A stretch of DNA of 6,857 nucleotides from Pseudomonadota bacterium. GTDB taxonomy: Bacteria > Pseudomonadota > Alphaproteobacteria > HIMB59 > GCA-002718135. Shown here piece by piece: positions 1-4,940 of the stretch (position 1 is the first letter of the stretch; each line of letters starts with the position of its first letter). Location of the stretch: positions 1 through 6,857 of the forward strand of contig JAQBWI010000058.1 of NCBI GenBank assembly GCA_027625355.1. Reading direction: 5' to 3'. Under the pieces are notes generated by a model, which ran no database searches, was not told the DNA's origin, and worked only from the letters and a program-made list of their open reading frames with translations. Made by a program: the position numbers and the translations under genes.

Positions 1-396
1 AATTTTATCGTAGAAAGATGAAGTTAGGGACTCTAATTTAGCTTTTGCTATTGATAGCTGATCATTTGAAGTATCAGTTTCCTGACTTTCTAAATCTTGA
101 ATTTCTTTTACAATTGTTTCTTTTTCTAAAGAATTTATTTCGTTAACACTTTCAGCTAACACTATACATTTTTCCAGGTTTACTTCAGCAAAACCACCAG
201 ATACAAAAAATGCTTTGAGTAAGTTTTTATCTTCACCATAAACCATAACTCTTCCAGGCCTCAAGGATGACATGACTTTGCTGTGTCCAGGAAGAACGCC
301 AAAATCGCCGTCCTTTCCTGGCACTATAATCATTCCTACCTCATCATTGAAAATGAGGTTTTCAGGTGAAACTAAATCAAAAAAAATTGTTACCAT
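1..396 (-). CDS. atpC: F1 ATP synthase epsilon subunit (AtpC), 3' end cut by window edge
   Basis: The epsilon subunit sits in the central stalk of F1, links gamma to the F0 ring and, in many bacteria, inhibits ATP hydrolysis. Reading from ATG at 396-394 gives 132 codons with no stop before the window edge; the family is usually about 130-140 residues, so only a few codons should be missing. The protein begins MVTIFFDLVSPE. It has the family's N-terminal beta-sandwich signatures: VPGKDGDFGVLPGH (residues 25-38), then SLRPGRV and FFVSGGFAEV (66-75). Residues from about 85 onward are charged and helix-like, matching the C-terminal helical pair, and include an acidic stretch (QDLESQETDTSND). The start codon shares one base with the atpD stop (TAATG). 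Upstream purines (AGAAG, 7 nt before ATG, and AGAGG, 13 nt before) make only a weak Shine-Dalgarno, so translation is probably coupled to atpD. Identification is firm; the exact C-terminus is not visible. Confidence 0.96.
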   Translation of the reverse strand, partial: MVTIFFDLVSPENLIFNDEVGMIIVPGKDGDFGVLPGHSKVMSSLRPGRVMVYGEDKNLLKAFFVSGGFAEVNLEKCIVLAESVNEINSLEKETIVKEIQDLESQETDTSNDQLSIAKAKLESLTSSFYDKI

Positions 397-1820
397 TATG
401 CTGCTTCTGCCTCTAATTTCTTAGCTTTTTCAATTGCTTCATCCATACCACCAACCATATAAAAGGCAGCTTCTGGCATGTGATCATATTCACCTTTAAC
501 TAGACCATCAAAACTTTTGATTGTATCTTCAAGATCAACATACTTTCCTGGAGATCCAGTAAAGATTTCTGCAACAAAGAAAGGTTGACTTAAAAACTTC
601 TCAATTTTTCTTGCTCTTGCAACAGTAAGTTTATCTTCTTCTGATAATTCATCCATTCCAAGAATTGCAATAATATCCTGCAAACTTTTATACGTTTGTA
701 ATACTCTTTGTACTTCTCTTGCAACTCTGTAGTGATCATCCCCGACAACTTGTGGGTCAAGAATTCTTGAAGTTGAGTCAAGTGGATCCACTGCAGGATA
801 AATACCTTTTTCTGAAATTGCTCTATTTAAAACTGTCGTTGCATCTAAGTGAGCAAAAGATGTTGCTGGTGCAGGGTCTGTCAAGTCATCAGCAGGAACA
901 TATATTGCCTGAACTGACGTGATAGATCCTTTTTTTGTAGTTGTAATACGCTCTTGCAAAGCACCCATATCAGTAGCCAGTGTTGGTTGATAACCAACGG
1001 CTGAAGGAATACGTCCTAAAAGAGCTGATACTTCTGATCCCGCTTGAGTGAATCGAAAAATATTATCTACAAAGAATAACACGTCTTGACCTTCTTCATC
1101 TCGAAAGTATTCAGCTTGCGTTAATCCAGATAAGGCAACTCTTGCTCTTGCTCCTGGGGGCTCGTTCATTTGACCGTAGACTAGGGCAACTTTAGAATCT
1201 TTACCTTTAAGATCAATAATGCCAGACTCAATCATTTCATGATAAAGGTCATTACCTTCACGTGTTCTTTCACCAACTCCTGCAAAAACAGAATAACCAC
1301 CGTGAGCTTTTGCAATGTTGTTGATCAGTTCCATAATCAAAACTGTTTTACCAACACCCGCTCCACCAAATAATCCGATTTTACCACCTCGGGCATATGG
1401 AGCTAATAAATCAACAACCTTAATTCCTGTTACGAGAACTTCTGTTTCTGTAGACTGTTCAACGAACTCAGGGGCAGGTCGGTGAATAGGATAGGTTTTT
1501 GTAGTTCCAATGTCGCCTCTTTCATCAATTGGCTCTCCAATAACGTTCATAATTCGGCCAAGTGTTTCAGGACCTACTGGCATAGAAATGGGGGCGCCTG
1601 TATCTGTCACTGTTTGACCTCTTACTAATCCGTCAGTTGTATCCATTGCAATTGTTCTAACGGCATTTTCACCTAAATGCTGAGCAACCTCAAGTAGCAG
1701 TCTTGTTCCATCATTATCAAGCTCAAGAGCATTCATGATTGCAGGAAGTTCACCATCGAACTCTACATCCACAACAGCTCCAAGAACTTGTGATATTTTT
1801 CCAGTTAAATTATTAGCCAT
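396..1820 (-). CDS. atpD: F1 ATP synthase beta subunit, catalytic (AtpD)
   Basis: AtpD carries the three catalytic nucleotide sites of F1, making ATP from ADP and phosphate as gamma rotates. The 474-residue product is the normal full length. Visible motifs are the Walker A loop GGAGVGKT (152-159), the catalytic glutamate region GERTREGND (183-191, Glu184), and Walker B LFFVDNIFR (248-256). They are followed by the adenine-stacking Tyr341, the alpha/beta family signature PAVDPLDSTS (342-351), and the DELSEED lever (390-396) that contacts gamma. No key residue is missing. ATG at 1820-1818 gives the classic MANNLTGKISQVLGAVVDVEF start. It follows the atpG stop by 11 nt, a spacer consisting of AAGGGGG plus ATAT. 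The TAA stop overlaps the atpC start. G+C is higher here than in atpH or priA, as expected for a strongly conserved and highly expressed gene. Confidence 0.99.
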   Translation of the reverse strand: MANNLTGKISQVLGAVVDVEFDGELPAIMNALELDNDGTRLLLEVAQHLGENAVRTIAMDTTDGLVRGQTVTDTGAPISMPVGPETLGRIMNVIGEPIDERGDIGTTKTYPIHRPAPEFVEQSTETEVLVTGIKVVDLLAPYARGGKIGLFGGAGVGKTVLIMELINNIAKAHGGYSVFAGVGERTREGNDLYHEMIESGIIDLKGKDSKVALVYGQMNEPPGARARVALSGLTQAEYFRDEEGQDVLFFVDNIFRFTQAGSEVSALLGRIPSAVGYQPTLATDMGALQERITTTKKGSITSVQAIYVPADDLTDPAPATSFAHLDATTVLNRAISEKGIYPAVDPLDSTSRILDPQVVGDDHYRVAREVQRVLQTYKSLQDIIAILGMDELSEEDKLTVARARKIEKFLSQPFFVAEIFTGSPGKYVDLEDTIKSFDGLVKGEYDHMPEAAFYMVGGMDEAIEKAKKLEAEAA

Positions 1821-1824
1821 ATAT

Positions 1825-1831
1825 CCCCCTT
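1825..1831 (-). promoter_or_regulatory. Ribosome-binding site of atpD
   Basis: On the minus strand the site reads AAGGGGG, four bases (ATAT) before the atpD ATG. It can pair with the anti-Shine-Dalgarno UUCCUCC over all seven positions with one G-U wobble. With the ATAT it fills the whole gap between the atpG stop and the atpD start. The same sequence and spacing precede atpA. Confidence 0.75.
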
Positions 1832-2725
1832 TTAAATTGATTCAGCTCCAGAAATAATTTCAATTAATTCTTTAGTTATAAACGCTTGTCGCGTTCTGTT
1901 ATATTTTAGTGTCAATCCATCAATCATTTCACCAGCATTACGTGTGGCATTATCCATTGCTGCCATTCTAGCTCCATGCTCACCAGCATCACTTTCAAGT
2001 AATACTTTAAATATTTGAATAGAAACATTTTTCGGAAGTAAATCTTTTAAAATAGTTTCTTCATCAGGCTCATAATCGTAAATTGCTTTTGCGTCATTGT
2101 TATCTTCTTTCACTTCTTTTGAAGACTCCGATACATCTAATGGAATAAGTTGTTGCTGTGTTACATCTTGTGAGATTGCCGAGATAAATTTATTGAAAAC
2201 CAAAATGCATTTATCAAACTTTCCATCAAAATATAAGTCTTGAAGTTTATTTGATACTTGAAGTGCAGAGTCATATCCAGAATTTGAAACATTTAGATCT
2301 ATAAAACTTTCTGCAATTTGATCCTTCATCACACGATTGAAAAAATCTCTACTCTTTTTTCCAACAGGCATAAGTTGAACATTTTTTCCGTCTTTCTCTA
2401 AAGATTTTACTAATTTAAACGTTTCCCTATTAATGCTGCTATTAAAACCACCACATAGACCTCTATCCGCACTAACAGGAACAATCATATAGTTTTGATC
2501 ATTTCCAGTACCAGTTAAAAGTTTAATGATACCCTCACCAGATGCAGCAGATGAAGCGAGTGAAGATAACATTTCTTCTAAACGCGAAGAATATGGTCTT
2601 GCCGCTACTGCTTTCTCCTGGGATCTACGCAGTTTACTTGCCGCAACCATTTTCATGGCTGTGGTAATTTTCTTTGTAGAAACTACAGAATTAATCTGGG
2701 TTTTGATATCCTTTAAACTTGGCAT
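1832..2725 (-). CDS. atpG: F1 ATP synthase gamma subunit (AtpG)
   Basis: Gamma is the rotating central shaft that couples proton flow through F0 to conformational change in the alpha/beta ring. The 297-residue product has the N-terminal coiled-coil helix with the usual MPSLKDIKTQINSV start and the TTAMKMVAASKLRR segment (21-34). It also has the Rossmann-like core with VSADRGLCGGFN (84-95), and the C-terminal helix with AAMDNATRNAG (255-265). The gamma signature ITKELIEIISGAES is at 283-296, close to the C-terminus, so the gene is intact. Residues about 198-224 form a hydrophilic, acidic insert (SESSKEVKEDNN onward) before LLPKNVS; an insert here is common in alphaproteobacterial gamma subunits as I recall them. 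ATG at 2725-2723 lies 2 nt after the atpA stop. The only ribosome-binding hint is GAG 9 nt upstream, so translation is probably coupled to atpA. Confidence 0.98.
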   Translation of the reverse strand: MPSLKDIKTQINSVVSTKKITTAMKMVAASKLRRSQEKAVAARPYSSRLEEMLSSLASSAASGEGIIKLLTGTGNDQNYMIVPVSADRGLCGGFNSSINRETFKLVKSLEKDGKNVQLMPVGKKSRDFFNRVMKDQIAESFIDLNVSNSGYDSALQVSNKLQDLYFDGKFDKCILVFNKFISAISQDVTQQQLIPLDVSESSKEVKEDNNDAKAIYDYEPDEETILKDLLPKNVSIQIFKVLLESDAGEHGARMAAMDNATRNAGEMIDGLTLKYNRTRQAFITKELIEIISGAESI

Positions 2726-2727
2726 TA

Positions 2728-4263
2728 TTAGTTACTCGTAAATTTTTCAACGAAGTTATCTAAGATTGATTTTAATTTATCATCATTCTCTTTGGACAAC
2801 TCTTTTTCATTTGCAATAGCTTCTAATAAATCAGCATGACTAGATCTCATGTCATTTAAAACTTCAGTCTCAAAACGAACAACATCATTCACTGCAACTT
2901 TATCTAAGTACCCACGAACACCTGCATAAATTGATACAACCTGTTCAGATACTGTCAGCGGTGAATATTGTCCTTGTTTCAAAATCTCAACCAATCTTGC
3001 ACCACGGTCTAGCAATTGTTTTGTAGAAGCATCTAAATCAGAAGCAAACTGAGCAAATGCTGCCATTTCACGATATTGAGCTAATTCTAGTTTAACTGGA
3101 CCAGCAATTTTTTTCATTGCTTTTGTTTGTGCAGCAGAGCCAACACGACTAACAGATAACCCAACGTTAATTGCAGGGCGAATACCAGCAAAGAATAAAT
3201 TGGTCTCTAGGAAAATCTGTCCATCCGTTATTGAAATTACATTAGTTGGAATATAAGCAGATAAATCTCCGGCTTGTGTTTCAATAATAGGTAAGGCTGT
3301 TAAACTTCCTCCACCATGTTCATCACTCATCTTAGCTGCTCTCTCAAGCAAACGACTATGAATATAAAAAACATCTCCTGGATATGCTTCACGTCCTGGA
3401 GGTCTTCTTAACAATAAAGACATTTGTCTATAAGCAACTGCTTGTTTAGATAAATCATCATACACAATAAGAGCATGCATTCCATTATCTCTAAAGAATT
3501 CACCCATCGTACAACCAGTGTAAGCCGACAAAAATTGAAGGGGTGCTGGCTCAGATGCAGTTGCAGATACAACAATAGTGTATTCCATTGCACCGTTGTC
3601 CTCTAAAGTTTTAACAATTTGCGCAACAGTTGATCTTTTTTGACCAATTGCAACATAGATACAATATAATTTCTCTTTTTCGTTATCCGATTGGTTAACT
3701 GATTTTTGGTTTAATATAGTGTCAATTGCAACAGCTGTTTTACCAGTCTGTCTATCACCAATGATAAGCTCACGCTGACCTCTTCCTACGGGAACGAGTG
3801 CGTCAAGTGCTTTAATACCTGTCTGCATCGGTTCTGATACACTTTGACGAGAAATAATACCTGGGGCCTTTAATTCAATTCTTCTTTTTTCAGAAGATTG
3901 AATAGGGCCTTTACCATCAATAGGATTACCTAATCCATCGACAACACGACCTAATAATTCTTTTCCTACAGGAACATCAACAATTTCTCCTGTACGTTTA
4001 ACCGTGTCACCTTCTTTAATTCCTGTATCATCGCCAAAGATTGAAACACCGACGTTATCCATCTCAAGGTTGAGGGCCATACCTTTGATTCCGCCTGGAA
4101 ATTCTACCATCTCACCTGCTTGTACTTGATCTAGACCGTATACACGCGCGATACCATCTCCAACACTTAGTACAGTTCCAACCTCAGCTACATCTGCTTT
4201 AGTTTCAAAATTGGCAATCTGATCTTTTATTATTGATGATATTTCAGCTGCTTTTATTTCCAT
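2728..4263 (-). CDS. atpA: F1 ATP synthase alpha subunit (AtpA)
   Basis: Alpha alternates with beta in the F1 hexamer; its nucleotide sites are non-catalytic, and it supplies the arginine finger to the catalytic sites of beta. The 511-residue length is typical. Visible are the N-terminal delta-binding helix (MEIKAAEISSIIKDQI), the beta-barrel with GTVLSVGDGIARVYGL (29-44), and Walker A GDRQTGKT (169-176). Further along are Walker B-like IVYDDLSKQ (266-274), the signature PAINVGLSVS (363-372), and the arginine finger in SRVGSAAQ (Arg373). All expected residues are present. The ATG at 4263-4261 overlaps the atpH stop by one base (TAATG) and is preceded by AAGGGGG, which lies in the last codons of atpH. 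The TAA stop is 2 nt from the atpG start. Overlap, spacing and shared orientation put it in one operon with atpHGDC. Confidence 0.99.
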   Translation of the reverse strand: MEIKAAEISSIIKDQIANFETKADVAEVGTVLSVGDGIARVYGLDQVQAGEMVEFPGGIKGMALNLEMDNVGVSIFGDDTGIKEGDTVKRTGEIVDVPVGKELLGRVVDGLGNPIDGKGPIQSSEKRRIELKAPGIISRQSVSEPMQTGIKALDALVPVGRGQRELIIGDRQTGKTAVAIDTILNQKSVNQSDNEKEKLYCIYVAIGQKRSTVAQIVKTLEDNGAMEYTIVVSATASEPAPLQFLSAYTGCTMGEFFRDNGMHALIVYDDLSKQAVAYRQMSLLLRRPPGREAYPGDVFYIHSRLLERAAKMSDEHGGGSLTALPIIETQAGDLSAYIPTNVISITDGQIFLETNLFFAGIRPAINVGLSVSRVGSAAQTKAMKKIAGPVKLELAQYREMAAFAQFASDLDASTKQLLDRGARLVEILKQGQYSPLTVSEQVVSIYAGVRGYLDKVAVNDVVRFETEVLNDMRSSHADLLEAIANEKELSKENDDKLKSILDNFVEKFTSN

Positions 4264-4820
4264 TACGCCCCCTTCATTGAGATTTTAAGTTTATTTATTT
4301 TATTAGCGAGTGAAGTGTCGATCATCTTCGATCCCACTTTAACAATTAATCCACCCATAATGTTTTTATCAACATCAAATGACAAAGATAATTTGTCACC
4401 TAAAATACTTTTTAGTTGATTAGTAATATTATTTTTTTGCTCGTCATTTAATTCATCAGCTGAAGTAATGTCAGCAAGAACATCACCTCTTTTTTGTGAA
4501 TTAATATTCATGAATTGTGTAATGATGGATGCAAGGTTAGAAAATCTTTTATTTTTTTGAATTACTTTTAAAAATGTACTTGTAAGCTCATTAGCATTTA
4601 TTTTTTTTAACAAACTTTCAAAAATATTAAGTTTATCTATAGATGTTATTAAAGGACTCTTAATAACCAAACTTAATTCTTTGTTATCTTTCAACATATT
4701 TTTTAAATTGGATAAGTCTTCTAAAACAGGATCAACAAGTTTTTTTTCTGCAGCTAAATCATATAAAGCTGCTGCATATCTATCCGATACTAAGTTTCCA
4801 GATGCAAGTTGTGATGCCAT
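4263..4820 (-). CDS. atpH: F1 ATP synthase delta subunit (AtpH)
   Basis: Delta (the mitochondrial OSCP counterpart) sits on top of the alpha/beta hexamer and ties it to the peripheral stalk b subunits of F0. From ATG at 4820-4818 the protein is 185 residues, normal for the family. The N-terminal helical domain contains SDRYAAALYDLA (12-23). The C-terminal region from about 144 to 163 fits the delta family pattern, with the Gly-Gly pair at 156-157 in IMGGLIVKVGS. This start was chosen over an in-frame GTG at 4862-4860, which would add 14 residues. The ATG has GGAGA 8 nt upstream, and MASQLASGNLVSDRYA is how alphaproteobacterial delta subunits usually begin. It is the first gene of the atp operon, 120 bp after priA. 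It is very AT-rich (one 60-base line counts about 20% G+C) and the least conserved subunit, as is usual for delta. Confidence 0.96.
   Translation of the reverse strand: MASQLASGNLVSDRYAAALYDLAAEKKLVDPVLEDLSNLKNMLKDNKELSLVIKSPLITSIDKLNIFESLLKKINANELTSTFLKVIQKNKRFSNLASIITQFMNINSQKRGDVLADITSADELNDEQKNNITNQLKSILGDKLSLSFDVDKNIMGGLIVKVGSKMIDTSLANKINKLKISMKGA
4268..4274 (-). promoter_or_regulatory. Ribosome-binding site of atpA, inside atpH
   Basis: AAGGGGG lies four bases (CGTA) before the atpA ATG and is the same site, at the same spacing, as that of atpD. Here it is inside the atpH coding sequence, where it forms the codons AAG GGG of the C-terminal Met-Lys-Gly-Ala. All seven bases can pair with UUCCUCC if one G-U wobble is allowed. 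Confidence 0.72.
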
Positions 4821-4828
4821 TAAAATAT

Positions 4829-4833
4829 TCTCC
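4829..4833 (-). promoter_or_regulatory. Ribosome-binding site deciding the atpH start
   Basis: The minus strand reads GGAGA 8 nt before the ATG at 4820-4818, a standard Shine-Dalgarno spacing. It supports this ATG over the upstream in-frame GTG at 4862. The GGAGA can also pair with UUUCC just upstream, across a four-base loop (4829-4842), which might partly hide the site. Confidence 0.7.
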
Positions 4834-4869
4834 GTAAGGAAATTGTGTGAGGCTATTAACACATAGAAA

Positions 4870-4900
4870 AATGTAGGTAAACTCCCAGTTTATGCGTCAA
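4870..4900 (-). promoter_or_regulatory. Candidate sigma-70 promoter of the atp operon
   Basis: In the 120-bp spacer between priA and atpH, the minus strand has TTGACG (4900-4895, five of six bases of the -35 consensus). After 19 bp it has TACATT (4875-4870, four of six of the -10 consensus). Transcription would start near 4863, giving a leader of about 43 nt. The 19-bp spacing is longer than ideal and the -10 match is modest. In such AT-rich DNA this could be chance, and the atp genes might instead, or also, be read through from priA. Confidence 0.35.
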
Positions 4901-4940
4901 ATATGTAATTTTGAATATTTAGTCTCTAATTGTGCATAAA

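Larger units (their letters stand above)
4821..4940. other. priA-atpH intergenic spacer
   Basis: This is the only real non-coding gap in the window. It holds the candidate promoter, the atpH ribosome-binding site, and a perfect 7-bp inverted repeat (TTTATGC at 4889-4895 and GCATAAA at 4934-4940, 38 bp apart). I see no GC-rich hairpin followed by a T-run, so there is no recognisable intrinsic terminator for priA. No tRNA-like, riboswitch-like or small-ORF signal stood out. Confidence 0.6.

Noticed and set aside
590..3593. Minus-strand short frames at 590-781 and 3408-3593.
   Set aside because: They are other-frame shadows inside atpD and atpA with no protein-like features.
4821..4862. GTG at 4862 as an atpH start, adding 14 residues.
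   Set aside because: It has no better ribosome site, and the extra residues (MLIASHNFLTENIL) do not resemble delta N-termini. ATG at 4820 has GGAGA at good spacing and starts at the usual place.
4850..4870. Hairpin TGTGT / ACACA in the atpH leader.
   Set aside because: Five pairs with a ten-base loop is weak and easily random.
4901..4940. Terminator after priA.
   Set aside because: Only AT-only complementarity (AAATAT / ATATTT) is present, with no GC stem and no T-run, so it is not a credible intrinsic terminator.
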